A stretch of 64,000 bases of DNA from the NCBI GenBank assembly GCA_963675135.1, contig OY776128.1:73538670-73602669 (forward strand), read 5' to 3'. The DNA comes from Galeopsis tetrahit (lineage: Eukaryota; Streptophyta; Magnoliopsida; Lamiales; Lamiaceae). Shown piece by piece: positions 34,948 through 48,092 of the stretch (the first letter of the stretch is position 1; each line of letters starts with the position of its first letter). Below the pieces are notes generated by a model that searched no databases, was not told the origin of the DNA, and was given only the letters and a program-made list of their open reading frames with translations. The translations under genes were made by a program, and so were the position numbers.

Positions 34948-35649
34948 CTAGCTACAAATAGAGCACTTAACCAATCCATTTTCATTGCAATCAAGGCATC
35001 TCACTGATGTTGCTCGCCCCTCGGCCACCACTTTCCGGCTCCCGTTACACCGACGGCACAGCACGAACCGCATCCCTCCGCACCCGATGCACGGAACCCT
35101 AGACGGGCTCAACGGTATCCCTTGCAATAGATTTTGCAACATTCCCTTTTCATGCAACCCCACCGCCTCTTCCGCCCCTCCAATGTACCGCCCTCTAATG
35201 AAGAGCCTCGGGGGAACTACACGTCCCCCGAGGACGCCCCAGAGCTCGTCTCTGTACTCCAAGTGCATGGAAACGTCCCTCTCCGAATAAACGACTCTAA
35301 AACTCTCCAACAAGAACCGGATTGCATTACAATCCTCGAAGGTCTTCAGGATCCCTCTAAGGCTCGTGGTGTAAAGCACCACCGAGTCTTTTCCTCCTGG
35401 AGGACAGATGTCCTCCAGGGGCTTCCCCAAGCACATATCAACTTTAAGTGATAGTTGCACATCGTGCATAGTGAGTTGCACACATTTTTCTTCATAGTCG
35501 ATTCCTTCTTCTTTGATGATATCCGAATAGGGTGCGGGTTTTGAGAGATTTTCGCGCGTCGCAAGAATGCGATTCTTGTGTTCCTTGAACATTTCTTGAG
35601 TGGAAATTGTTTTGAGCTTCCTGAGAAATCTTCCATTCATGTTCTTCAT
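34948..35649 (-). CDS. Glutaredoxin domain protein with CXXC-rich tail
   Basis: Intronless, 233 residues, start MKNMNGRFLRKLKTIST. Residues about 86-180 form a glutaredoxin fold of the plant GRX-like group (SVVLYTTSLRGILKTFEDC, VVYSERDVSMHLEYRDEL, GGRVVPPRLFIRGRYIGGAE). The usual active-site CxxC is replaced by TTSLRG, as in that group, so it is unlikely to be a classical oxidoreductase. The C terminus carries four CXXC pairs (CIGC, CRRC, CLDC, CSIC), which probably bind zinc. The family resembles animal GRXCR1; its function in plants is largely unknown. It is convergent with the NT-C2 gene. Confidence 0.92.
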   Translation of the reverse strand: MKNMNGRFLRKLKTISTQEMFKEHKNRILATRENLSKPAPYSDIIKEEGIDYEEKCVQLTMHDVQLSLKVDMCLGKPLEDICPPGGKDSVVLYTTSLRGILKTFEDCNAIRFLLESFRVVYSERDVSMHLEYRDELWGVLGGRVVPPRLFIRGRYIGGAEEAVGLHEKGMLQNLLQGIPLSPSRVPCIGCGGMRFVLCRRCNGSRKVVAEGRATSVRCLDCNENGLVKCSICS

Positions 35650-38159
35650 TGTGCGTTGAGTGAGATTTCACTTCTTGATAACTAACTAAAATTGATAGAC
35701 TAGTACTACTAGCTAGACTTGGGAAAGACTAGTGAATTAAAGAATTTTCTCGATAGCTATATATCTTAATTTTATGGGTTGGAACAAGGACAATCTTGAT
35801 TACTTTTTTGGTCCAAATAGTATTTCTTATTTTTATACTATCATCTCATGGAAGAATCGAAATTTTTAATTAACATAAAGTTACATAAATGGTCGGTTCT
35901 TCCATGAGATCAATGAATTCTTCAAATATTTTTCAGTAATTCATAACATATAATAAATCAAATATGAAGAAATATTATCTTCAAATTAATGTATGGGTCC
36001 ATAACATATTTTTTTTATATCACTTACTTTAGCCGAAGAAAAAAAACATGCCTATCACATAAACGAACAAACACAAGAAAGGGGGAACAAAGAATTGAAG
36101 AAATTCTATTTTAAAAAATTGATTGGGGTCAAAATATTGTTAGGACCGATCCTGATCACAAAAATGTTGGAGTAGATGATAGTTAACCATCATGTGACCA
36201 ATCAGAAGGAGCCACGTGGGGGATGTGAAGGGCATACTAGTAATTTCATGTATGATTGGTTGTAATTGCAAGAGTAGTTGATATATAGTGGGGTTCATAA
36301 TTCAATCACAAGGCTGCTTTTTTCCCTGGCCTCGACTTTGTGGTGGTGGATATAAAGCTACTATAATTCATTCCAACTTTTTCGTACCCACCCATGAGCC
36401 TTGTCTCACATCTTGCAAATTCACTACCAAATTAAATTGCATTTGTCAAGTGATCAATAAATGTCAACATTTTTTTTATGTTTTGGCTTCCTCCCCCAAA
36501 GATTCGAGATACTAATTCCACCGTTCACTAGCAGGACTCAATTAAAATCAGAACCTATGTACAAACGGACCCATCTCAGAATTTGTTTACTATTTGAGGG
36601 AAGGACTTAGGTTCTCAACTCATCAACTCGTGAGAGATTAATAAGATAGACTGTTGTTGATCCTTTGGAACTCACCCGTCCGGAACGTTCCACGTCCTTG
36701 TTCTACTTCGGGATTTCATATCCAAATTTCTCCATCCAACTACATCCACCCCTAAAAATACCTATACATCCTACTATTATATCACATCCAACTACTCTTA
36801 CACAATTTGATTTGACATAAAGTTACATCTTATCCTACTCAAAATCCCAAAACAAACACCCAATTATTATTCGTCAGGATTTCCCCATCCAAGATTTCCC
36901 CCGTCCTACATAATCCCAAAACAAACATCCCCTTAGTGCTCGTGAACCGAAATAGAACACGGAAGACGAACAAAAGCCGCGAAAAATGGACGGAAAATGA
37001 TTTTCAAGTTGATATGACAATGTGTCCTTTATAGTTTATGAAAAGCAAGAAACGATGCTATCTTCAGCCAAATCAATTCTTGTGTGGAAAAAGTAAAATT
37101 CGTTCTTGGCCTCATTTTCCGTTTCCCTTTTGTTACTCTATATCCTAATTTTGAGTAACCTTTGTACTCGTGTTAATTGATTTATTTTTTTACTTTTTTA
37201 AAAAAGGACAAACTAACCTCCAACAATATGAATTCATGATTACTGCAATAAGTGGTTCAATTAATTATGTTATGACCTCGCCTTGGATACTGCATGTAAA
37301 TCAAACAGTGAAGTCAATTTTTATTCTTTTTTGGTTGATGATGAATTTTCACCCACCAAAATCATTTCATGGTGCATCAAGTCAAACTTGATTAATGTGG
37401 TTTTACTTTTATTTTTATTTTCTTTAACGACAAAAGGATATTTTTTCTCTCTTTCCTTTAGGAAAACATCTTTGAGTGTCTTATAAATAACAAGTTATGA
37501 TCACACATTAATGAATCATATCGCGAATATCTTAGAAACGGTGGTTCGACTATGAGTGGGCATGCTAAACAAATCAAAAACAGCAGTTCAATTGTCAGTT
37601 CAATCTCGGTTTCTATTAGAAATTTTTAAAATCGAAACTGATGGTTAATTGGACGACGATTTGGAATCACCAAGGTAAAAACCATTTGTACATGCTATTG
37701 TACTTAATGCAAGTGGTGGATTCTATATCATTACTCTATATATATGAGGAAGATTTATGTGAGACAGTCTTATGTATAAGAGGGGACCCCACTTTAAAAT
37801 TTGCACCTTACGTTGCTTCAAAACATGATTTGGATAGAGTTATAAGTTCATATAGATCATAAAAAATTGGCAAAAACTTGTGTGAGACCGTCTCACGGAT
37901 CTCATTCTGTGAGACGGATCTTTTCTTGGCCCATTAAATATTAATATGCGCGCCCACCTCCGTTTCAGGCCCATCCCATCCAACTTCACCAGCCCATGCA
38001 ATAAGTCATGCGGGTTTTATATCCCAAGCCCATCACTAACATATTAGCCATTTAACCATGCGGGCTTTAAATAAATAAATTAAAAAGAGAGTATATTTTA
38101 TTGAAAATATTAATAAAAATTTGACACATACAATTTATTTACGAATGATGGGTGGTTTT
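35650..38159. other. Intergenic, repeats only
   Basis: I see no gene. A stretch around 36700-36930 has paired TCCATCCAACTACATCCACC and TCCCCATCCAAGATT blocks and CCAAAACAAACA(C/T)CC at two places, the look of a decayed MITE. A short palindrome, GTGAGACCGTCTCACGGATC, lies near 37882. Confidence 0.55.
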
Positions 38160-39105
38160 TTGTTTATTAAGAAGTAATTTAAAAATCTGGTAACTAATTG
38201 TCAACAAACATTTAAGAATAAGTTAGTGTGGGCATGATTATCTTTATTAATCACATTAATTTTTTAAGTTAATTGTCATTTTTACATGAAAAAATATTAT
38301 TATTAAAAAAGTGATAAAAGTTTAGTAAAAAAGTGATAATGTTTTTATCAAAAGTGACTATCACCTTTTATTTAAATATTATCACTTTTTACTTAAACAT
38401 TATCACTTTTTAATTTTTAGTTAGATTATTTGTCAGTGAGCATGATTATATTTACTTATTGCATCAAAATTCTATGTTAATTGTAACTTTTTACTTAAAA
38501 GAATATTATTATTAAAAAAGTGATAAAAATTTAGTTTAAAAGTGATAACATTTTTATCAAAAGTGACTATCACTTTTTACTTAAAAATTATCATTTTTTA
38601 CTTAATGATTATCACTTTTCAATTTTGATTTAATGAATGAGATTATTTATTAGTTGACATGATTATTTTTACTAATTACATCAATTTTTTAAGTTCATTA
38701 CCACATTTTACTTGATAGAATATTATTATTCTAAAAGTGATAAAAGTTAAGATAAAAAATTATTAAAAGTTACTACTCCCTCCGTCCCAGGATTTTATGC
38801 ACACTTTGACCGGCACGGAGATTAAGAAAATGGAATAAAGTGATGTGTAAGGTAAATAAATGAGGGGTATTATTGGTAATTCATTGATTAAAGTGAAAGA
38901 GATTTGATTAAAGATAAAATAAAGGAAGGGTATTATTGGTATTATTATTTCCTTTTTTGGAATGTGCAAAAAATGTTGGAACGCCCGTTAAGGAAAGTGT
39001 GCATAAAATCGTGGGACGGAGGGAGTATAATTTTTTATTTAAACATTATCACTTTTCAATTATATGAGTTAATAAATTATCTATTAGGGGACATAATTAT
39101 CTTTA
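38160..39105. repeat. 212-bp tandem array split by a MITE
   Basis: Units containing AATATTATTATTAAAAAAGT, then AAAAGTGACTATCAC, recur at about 38293, 38504 and 38719, a period of 211-215 bp. The array sequence resumes after the MITE at 39028 (TTTAAACATTATCACTTTTC). Confidence 0.8.
38774..39027. mobile_element. Stowaway-like MITE, 254 bp
   Basis: The ends TACTCCCTCCGTCCCA are perfect 16-base inverted copies, and the next bases (TTTTATGCACACTTT) are nearly so. TA lies at each end. It is inserted in the 212-bp tandem array. Confidence 0.88.
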
Positions 39106-39398
39106 AATACACTGTCCATGACTAGCCAAAAAAATTCAGATTTCAGATTTTAAGGTTTATATCATCCCCAAAACATGTCAAAGAGGAAATGAAGATACAT
39201 CATATAAACTTATAAAGTCTTTTTGTATCTGGTTGATTTAGCTACTGAGGTTTCAATACTGATAAAAGAAATTCATGAATCTAGACTAAAGAAATATTAA
39301 AGAGGGTGAATTTAAGACAGATGAAAATTGCATTTGAACAACTTATTTTCTGTTTCAATTCTTACTGCTACTTGGCAAGTGTTTGTTCATCTCCCTCA

Positions 39399-42300
39399 TT
39401 AAAGAGTTTGTTCTTCAAATATTGTCCTAGATGATGCTGATTGTGCAGAAGTTTCTTCCTCTTCTTTACGTGTCAATGCATTCAAAGAAATCAGCATTCT
39501 ATTGTTGCTCTCTTCAAGGATTTTTTGTGCAGCTTCATTTCCTTCGCACAACAAGACTAAACTGTAGAACTTCCTCATCATGTTATTTCTCCAAGTGATA
39601 GACTCAGCGTTCTCATTTTCATTACTTTCGGATTCTGAATAGTCCCACAATTGTGATTTGGCAAGCTTTGTCCATCTCTTCAGAATATAGGCATCAGGTA
39701 TGTTTTGCACCGAATTTATGTGTAGTATCCTCAAGCAATGATAGCACAACATTCCACATTCCTCAAATTTCATGCAGTTACACTTGATTGATTTTGTAGT
39801 AGAATCAAATGTAACTCGGTTGCTTGGACCATCACCAATAGATTCAACATCATATATCATCGTGCTATCTACGGCTTCAACAATACTAGAAGAAGCACCA
39901 ACACATTTTGTAAACTCATTTTCAAAATCTCTAAAAAGGGCTAATGTGTATACCTCTGATGCATGTTTTATCATCCCAGCCATATGAAAAGAAGATTCAG
40001 GTTTTGAACTTGAGCAATTCAATTCATCTTTACATTCTTCAGTCCTCCAATTTCTGACGGTTTCCTTTAAGATCCTGTAAAAATCTGTTAAAGTTGTGTC
40101 TTTCCTAGCTTTGAATCCAATCGAGTGGTCTGCACTCTCACTTCGTTGTGATGACCTTATTCCAGCAGAAAAGAATTTTTTGTTCAATGTCGTGCACCAT
40201 TTCTCCTTCAAACCGTGTAATCTTGTAAACCAAGGATTGTCTTGAAGACCATATGTTGTTATCATTCTTTTCCAACTGATTTCAAAATCATTTTCATCCA
40301 CACACTCGGATAAGCACTTGTTGAACGCATCCTTAAAAGAATTCTCACTTTCCAATTTCTCACACATGGCTATTGCATTCTTTTGAAGGTGCCAAGGACA
40401 TAGTCTATGCCTTGTTTCAGGGAAGACCTGCATATTATATAATTTTAGGATTTTTGACAGTACAATAATACATTTGTGTATACAAACTAAATATTAATAC
40501 TATTTTATTTTGGATTGAATTTCGTACCTTTTCTACTGCGTTTGAGATTGCCATGTCATGATCAGTGAAGATAGATATTGGATATTTCCCTCCCATTGAT
40601 TTCCTGAATGCGTTGAATAACCACTCAAATGTTTCAGTTTTCTCATCAGAAATGAAGGCGAATCCAAACATTATGTTCTTCCCATGGTTATTTATTCCAA
40701 AAAAAGGAGCACAAATGAGGTTATATTTGTTTGTCCTAAATGTTGTATCAAACACAACAACATCTCCATATATTGTGTAATCCTCTTTCATCAGTGAGTC
40801 ACGCCAAAAAAGATTAGCCAACCTTGTTTCACTATCCAGTTTCATCCTGGAAAAGAACACTTTATCTTGTTGTCTTTCTTCGTGGACCGTGTCGATGATA
40901 TTTTGTGCATCCCTTGGTTCTATCATCTGCATCTTCGTACCAGTTACGAAGTTTACGTCTTCTTGGCCTCCAGCTTCATATGCCATGTAGTGATAAGATT
41001 TGGCTGCCATCATCATTTGATCGATAGTTTTTCCTTTCTCATCTGTTATCTTCCTCTTTGAACGGTGAAGATGACTCCATTTTGCTCCTGCCAATTGATG
41101 ATTATGAGTCATTTCGTGTCTTACAACTTCATAAATCCCTGCCTTGTTCATCTTGACACTCAACAACGCCTTGCAATTTGTCCTTGTAATTCCAACTTGT
41201 TTTTCTTTCCTTCTTTTTCCAGATATTGTAGTTGCAGCCCTTTTGCTCTTAAGTCCAGCACAAGAGCAAACAAAGAGTTTTGCCAACTCAATCCCAGTTG
41301 TTGATAATCTAGTAGTTGCTTTCCGTACACTAAATCCATTTTCTCGAGCATGTCTACAATACATTTCATACATTTCGTCAATTGTAGCTCCAGTCATTCC
41401 CAACAGACTGCCACTCATATCAATATAATCATCATTGTCCCCTGTTTAATAAGATGAAGGTTAAATTTCCCATGTTATGATGTACTTTATACTTATACAA
41501 CTAATACTGCAGAGACACATATGCACTACTACTTAATTAAATACATATTTATTACTTTCATTTGCCTTTTCTGCATCCCACTCAACAATTCCAAGCTCAT
41601 CATCGTGTCCAACTATTGCAGTGCTACCAGTTGTCGTAGCATCTTGATCAACAATTTCTGTGTTCAAGAGTAATACTCAGTAATTATTCCAGTGAAATCT
41701 TTCACATTTCAGATTTCTTACCTTCATTGGCATTTTCCGCACCTTGTTCAAGCATCTCAAGGTCATCATCAATGCCAACTATCGCAGCTGTGTTTTGATC
41801 ATCAATTTCTGTATTATGAAGTAATATCTTAGTAAATATTTCCAATAGAAAGCAGAAGCTGAGATACTAATACCAATGCTGGAAAGGAGCATATAATATG
41901 AAAGAAAGTAATACAAGGAAACTACTGTGCACAATTCCAGTCTCTTACGAACTACGAAGACAGATACAGAAAAGGATTCAAACTCCTTATGACTTGATAC
42001 CCACCACAAAATTTATGTGCGAAATAAAAGATATTTTTTTCTTTAAGCAGCGTGAACATCATCAGTTTAGGATTATATATGCTCTTATGATGGTGTATTT
42101 GCTTTAGCATATCCAAAATCGATCCAGTTTACTATTTGTCTCATCTTCATCATCACTTCTCCCATTATAATTACATACAAAATCACAACAATAATGAGAA
42201 AGAAACCCCACGCGTAGTAGTAGTACACCACCACATTCACCTAATAAATCAAATTTCAGTTGATTATTCAATATCCAAATACACAGATAACTGGAACTTC

Positions 42301-42506
42301 ATTGGAAGGCAAATTTTTAAGATTCAAATAAACATGCAATGAACTCAGGGAAATAACGAGTCAATTTGTACAAGAAATTGAAAATTTTCTAACTACTAAG
42401 GTGGAATGTAAACAAAAGGAACAAGGAAAACCATTCCATAATCATCTTTGCTTGAGTATCTAAGAGAAGTACCTGTTATCATCAGATGGTTGTCAGAATC
42501 AGCCAT
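39399..42506 (-). CDS. FAR1-RELATED SEQUENCE (FRS) protein
   Basis: Five exons: 42506-42473, 41808-41722, 41657-41556, 41441-40528 and 40427-39399, all GT-AG, giving 721 residues. These are transposase-derived nuclear proteins; FHY3 and FAR1 regulate light responses. The FAR1 DNA-binding domain covers about 95-195 (MYEMYCRHARENGFSVRK, RTNCKALLSV, HEMTHNHQL). The MULE domain keeps D306 (VVFDTTFRTNKY), D368 (FTDHDMA) and E476 (SSQRSESADHS). The SWIM finger is at 595-609 (CNC, then CYH). Exons 2 and 3 are similar to each other. I see no transposon ends next to it and the frame is clean, so a domesticated host gene is the better call, though a transposon copy is not excluded. Confidence 0.88.
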
Positions 42507-44451
42507 AGAATCGATTAGCTTGAAATTTCAGAAAACCTTCCCAGAATTGCCTTCCAATTTCGGTTCGATGAATTTTAATTTAAAAAAACTTCCGCAGAAA
42601 TTTCAGAAGTTGCTTCTAAATAGCAATGTTGCAGTGAATTTCGATTTCTTCCTTCAATTTCACTTCCAAATTGTTGATATTTGAACTCATTTCTTCATTT
42701 TGGGGGAGAATGAGCGTTTAATGTTCTGTTGGAAGAATTGTTAATTTAATTCTCTAACTAGCCCTAATTAGTGTACCCATTCTCCATTATCAACGCATAC
42801 ATCTCCTATCGGAAAAATAAATGTCAATTTTTTTTTAAAGGTTAAAAATTAATAAGAAGAATTTCATGCCAAGAGGTCATTTTAAGGTTAATCTTAAAAA
42901 TTAATAAGAAGAATTTAAATATTTTTCTTAATATAAGATCCAACAAAAAAAAAAAATTAATTTAAGTCATACGAAATGAAAAAAAATAGAAATTAGAGGC
43001 ATACATCATAAATAAAAATAAATTCATTTAAAAAATGAATTAATTGTTTTATTAATTTTTTTTAAGTAATGATAACTAACATTTCATTTTTTTTCTAATT
43101 TAAAGCCTTGTGCCCTAAAGAAATTAAAGTCATATACTATGATAAAAATAAATGGCGTGTAATTTTGCATGCATTTAAAGTTATCTATGCTCTAGTTGAG
43201 TTTTTTTTTTTTTTTTAAACGATTCATATAATTGTTTTTATTTAAGTTAATGATTTTTTAATCAATAGAACAAAATAAAATATAAATCTACGTTTAATTT
43301 GATAGTATTTTTTTTATTATTATTAATCGTGTGTTTGTGGTGGGACATGGATTTGCAAGTGCAGATGGGCGTATGAATTGTGGCCATTTGGGCGGTTAAA
43401 ATGTGTTTGTTTAAATAGTTGGGTAAAAAAAATTCTAAAATTCATGAAATTGTCTAAGGCTAGTTTGATTAGTAAGATTAGAGAGTGGAAAATATAGTTT
43501 ATATATTTTCACATTTAATTTGTTGGACAAATATTCGAGTTGGATTAACAGCACGGGAAATTTTTTATATTTATTCCGTAAAATTTAAAATATTTATCAT
43601 AACTGACTCGTGTCATCTCAAAATCTATGATGAAACTTCATTAACATTATCATATTTCTTTTAAAAGAAATCCCAATATCATGCTCAATTTAAATTCCAA
43701 TATTACCGATATTGTTACTGTTATTGTTATTTATCATCTATATTTCTCTAATATTTCAGTAAACCTTACCCTCCTAATATTCATATTAAGTAGGTTTAGT
43801 GCATCACTATTTTTCATTAAAAATGTACTCCACATTTTAAAAATGAGTGCATTTATGAGTTACTGTTATAACTGGCTATTGTATTATTTTTATATGTTAC
43901 AGGATAATACTTGGCAAGTTACAATTATATTACTATTGAGTAAACAAACAAGTTTATATAGGACACTCTCACGATTTTAAAATTAGCACAATTAACACTC
44001 ACACTTCTCAAGTGTAAAAACGTCATATCCAAGTTTCATCACCAAATAAAGGACACAATTCCACTGGACAAACAAAAGGAAAATCATCTCACAGACGAAA
44101 ATATTTTGTGAGACGGATTAAGGAATAATATTTCTCAAGTAAATAATAATATTTCTTTTAAATAAAAGAAATATAAGAAAAAGAAGTACTGTTTTCAAGT
44201 ACTAATTACTAGTTTCTTAGTAAACCAGTCCAATAGAAATTTTATGAAAATAAAAACTTATATATTTCCAACCAAAATTAAGTATGGGGCGCAGCTGAGC
44301 ATTTTTTTCAATACACCCATGTTACTACTTTATGTGATGGTACAGGGTGCTGAAAGATATTGTACATATGGGTGTATTGAGCAAAAAACTAAGCGTCAAT
44401 AGTCGCGCCCTATAAGTATTATTATAGAGAAAAAGCTCCAAAATTCTTCAT
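42507..44451. other. Intergenic, no gene seen
   Basis: AT-rich. AAAAATTAATAAGAAGAATT is directly repeated near 42844 and 42894. The fold-back at 44285-44413 is listed separately. Confidence 0.6.
44285..44413. repeat. Short fold-back (MITE-like), 129 bp
   Basis: GGGGCGCAGCTGAGC with CAATACACCCAT on the left is an imperfect inverted copy of ATGGGTGTATTGAGC with GTCGCGCCC on the right. Confidence 0.5.
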
Positions 44452-47400
44452 TCAATATCCGATCATGTACTTAGTCTGCGATTCCCAATAGAGTTTCGAT
44501 TGCTTCACCATCTCAGCGCGTTCATCGACCAGCCTTTGTTTCCAGTATTCCTTGCACCTAAATGGTCGAAAGGACTCAATGTTCATATAAATATGGAAAT
44601 CTTGAACGGGAAAAACACATACACAAACACACAATGAAAGAAATATGGATGTTAAAAATTCTCTACTCACTCTTTCTTCAAGAACAAATCCAATTCCATC
44701 ATTTGGACTGCATTCCTGTATACACCCTCCTGTATTAAGGACGGAAAAATTACAGTTACAACTCTAAAACAAACTACGACAGTAAGATTAAAAATCCTGA
44801 AATGTAAAGAGATTAGAAAAAGCATGGAGATAATAATATGCTGTTGGCTTACCTCCCTGCAAATGGGACACTTTGATTCTTGAGCTGCAGTCTTAGGGCC
44901 TTGAAAAATCCAAACAGAAGCTGCAGTACAAACACATGATTTGCAAAAGAGATGCCCACAACCCAAGGCACATGGATTGAAAACTAGCTCCTGAAAACAA
45001 AAGAAAGGAAAGAAGTTTTGCCTTATTGCAGAGCGATATACAAAATTATTTTAGAAAAATAGTGAACAGTTTACAAGATAGGGAATTGATTGAAATTATC
45101 CAACACTTAAACTAGCCCTAAGAATAAACAAAATTAATCTTACCAAGCAAATTGCACAAGTTAGACTGTATTCTAGCTTTACAGAATCTGGGAGGGTCAA
45201 AGTCATTTGCCCCTTATCACTTAAGTCGAAAGTGAATGGACTAGGGAGGCCATCAGGATCTCCACCCATGGACCTAACGCAGTTCATATAGAAAGCCCCT
45301 AGTTCTATTAACCAGGGTGATTGCAGAATCTCCATGTGTTCTGAGAGCATTTTAGATTTGAACTTCCTTCCATTCACAGAACTGTGTACCTGCATCAAGT
45401 CATTGGGAAAGTGTAAGCACATAGAGAGTTAAAATGTTTTTTGGTCTCATAATTTGTCTGTCGTCCAATTTTGGTCAAAAAATTGCCAGGAAATTGAAAA
45501 CAGTGTTTTATGTCACATGAGGATTTACTTTGGGGCCAAATTTGGAGAGTAGACTACTTGTAGGGCCAAAACCGGGCATTCGCGTGACAATAAAAAATAA
45601 AAACATCATTTTCAATTTCCCGTCAACTTTGTGACAAAATTGGACAGTAGACAAGTTATGGGACTAAAAACTTTTCAACTCAAAACCCTAACAAGCATTA
45701 GTTTAGGAATTTTGTGATTATTAGAATTAGTACACCTAATGCTTACTTTATCATACTTCTTGAGGATTTTCCTCATGGCTACGGCATTCATTGTAACATA
45801 TTCTACTAACATCCGACACTCTTGTGCTGTAGCTTCTTGGGGACTAGCAAAACATTGGCGTACAAATATGAAATATTTTTGCATTCCACCCTGGACGTGA
45901 AATTGGAGAAGGCGCCTCACTCTTGAGCTAAAGCATCCGTTTATATCAGAAGCCTCCTTCATCAACTCCGAGAAGAACTTCTGATCACAAACTACATGAT
46001 GCAAAAAACAATGTCAAAAAATTTCTATGAAGCTAACCACATTAGAGATGTAATCAAATCAAGCTGTTCGCGAACTATTCGGAACTCGGCTTGAAAAATA
46101 TTTGTTTGAGCACACTTTATACAGCTTGCCAACATAAAAAAACAAATTGACTTAAACTCGATGATATTCAATTTTCTAGCTCATGAACAGGCTCATGATT
46201 CTTTGTTCAGCTCCAATTTGCAACTCACTAATCAGGCCAATTTTGCCTTTTATCTAACGTCACAGTCTCCCAGAACAGTTCTCTCGTTCCTTCATCTTTG
46301 AACTAGTACACTTAAATCAGTTCATGATTTTTTAGAAGATGAGAGGTCCTAGCAACACACTGTTCATGACTAGCCAAAAACATTACTTTAAGGTTTATAT
46401 TATGCAAAAAGCATGTCAAAGAGGAAATGAGGACAGGGTTGCAGCCATACTGACTAGGCCCTCCGCACTGTCATAACCCTCTCACCCACCCCCATTCCCA
46501 AAAGAGAAACTGTGTACATGTACCCATGTTTTTTTCCATTTTCCATTCTTCATTCATTTAGCACATGATATATATCATATAAAGTCTTTCTAAATCTGGT
46601 TGAAGCAAGTGAACAAAATCTCAGAAGGTTCAACTGCATTTCTAGTAGTGAGGCATGCTGGTAATGCCATCTTTTGGTCCAATGCATGGCGCTGATTGAG
46701 CTATTGGTGATAAAAGAAGGTCGTGAATCTAGACTACAGAAATATTAAAGTGAGTGAACTTATAACAGATGGAAATTGCATTGAACAACTCATTTTATGG
46801 TTCAAGGACAAGAGTTTGTTCATCTCCTGCAAATGGCAGGCTTATATAGATGGAAACTGAACTCATTGTATTAAAATCTTCACAAGCACTTACAAGAACT
46901 ATTTGGCCATGCTCAACTATATTGGCAACAAATGTAAAAGAATTTTGACACTTTGAAGGTAATTCCACCAAAAGGCTATATAATTGGTTGCACAAAGTGG
47001 GATGTGCCTTTGAAATGTATTTTTGTTGGACTTCTGCTTTTCAGAAGAAAGCTGGCTTCAAATATATGTTTTTAAGAATTATATGTTCATTATTCTCCAA
47101 AAACCAGAGGTGATTCCTACATTTATTATGACTTCTTGCATCATACGACCAGTTTTCCCAACCATACCAAATATTTTAATAATTTATAAATCTAATCATG
47201 GCACACAGCAGCATATATTATTTTATTGAGAATCTTTCTTATCCCTATCAGTCACGTGGAAGGAATTGCCTAGTATATTGCTGATCTAACAAACAATGAA
47301 ATTGCATGAAGGCAATGTCAGTCAACATGTAGAATTTTTTTAATGGAATTTGATGACAAAGTTCCATTAAAACTGACTACAATGAGGACCACATCCATTA

Positions 47401-48092
47401 TTATCCCCTTGCAATTACTCTCGTATCACAACCTTCTGTTTAATTCTTGCTACAAATTGCTTATTTAATACTACCAATTCATACCACCCAAGCACAAGAA
47501 AAAACAACAACTCAATAAACCAGCAAAAAACTACTTGTCCTAAAGTTTGGTTGCCAAGTTACTTCAAATCAGGCACTGGAAACACCTCTCTTTTCCGGTT
47601 TTCCAATTATCTTACACACAAAAGATCCAGAACATCACAATACTTCAGATCAACGACACTTTCCTCTTCACAAAACTACATTCATTGTCAAATCTATCTC
47701 AACATTAACAATAGGAGAGAAATCCAACCACCAATCCCTTTTCCTAACCATTCTAGCAACACATTGGTTATTTAATAATGGGCTATGAGTAGAACTCCAC
47801 AAATCATACTCTTTTCTTTAAAAAAAAAAACACGAATGTACAAATTTTAAAATAAAAATAAAAAGAGGGGCTAATCGAAGGATTACTCACCGGGGCAAGA
47901 TTCATATTCGCAACACGGAGGCGACGGAGGATCTTCGCCATTATTATCGGAAGAAGAATCCTCAATAGCCCTACATTTCCTGCAACTTTTGAGCACTTTT
48001 TTGAGGCGTTTGTACTCAACGTGACAACACTTCTCCATAAACCTCTCTTGATTATTTTGCAGATACTCTGTAAACGTTTCCCCAAACTTCAT
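44452..48092 (-). CDS. NLA: SPX-RING E3 ubiquitin ligase (BAH1/NLA type)
   Basis: Six exons, all GT-AG: 48092-47891, 45991-45747, 45389-45144, 44990-44853, 44729-44671 and 44557-44452, giving 331 residues, close to the 335 of Arabidopsis NLA. The N-terminal SPX domain (about 1-165, MKFGETFTEYLQ, YKRLKKVLK with its lysine cluster, KILKKYDK) senses inositol pyrophosphates and so phosphate status. The RING finger is at about 228-277 (TCAICL, GCGHLFCKSC, CPICRE). The C terminus is a conserved helix (YWKQRLVDERAEMVKQSK). The family ubiquitinates PHT1 phosphate transporters and affects nitrogen-limitation and salicylate responses. Intron 1 is long (1.9 kb) and holds a duplicated FRS flank; intron 2 holds a fold-back. 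In Arabidopsis, miR827 targets the NLA leader, but I could not see a matching site here. Confidence 0.93.
45426..45681. mobile_element. Fold-back insertion in NLA intron 2
   Basis: The ends GAGTTAAAATGTTTTTTGGT and (inverted) GAGTTGAAAAGTTTTTAGTC match each other and the element at 30061-30542. The flanking bases show no clean duplication, so it is older or decayed. Confidence 0.65.
46357..46830. repeat. Copy of the FRS gene 3' flank in NLA intron 1
   Basis: Blocks match 39107-39395 in the same orientation: CATGACTAGCCAAAAA, CATGTCAAAGAGGAAATGA, GTGAATCTAGACTA with GAAATATTAAAG, and GCATTGAACAACTCATTTT (one base differs from the FRS copy). About 170 extra bases lie between the blocks near 46440-46610. 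This is a duplicated 3' flank of an FRS-type gene; I see no FRS coding remnant beyond it. Confidence 0.75.

Noticed and set aside
38160..38760. CRISPR-like array
   Set aside because: Plant nuclear DNA. The units are long AT-rich tandem repeats, not short repeats with unique spacers.
46795..46995. 66-codon minus-strand frame as an FRS C-terminal remnant
   Set aside because: Its last codons overlap the copied FRS flank, but the protein itself shows no FRS motif that I can recognise.
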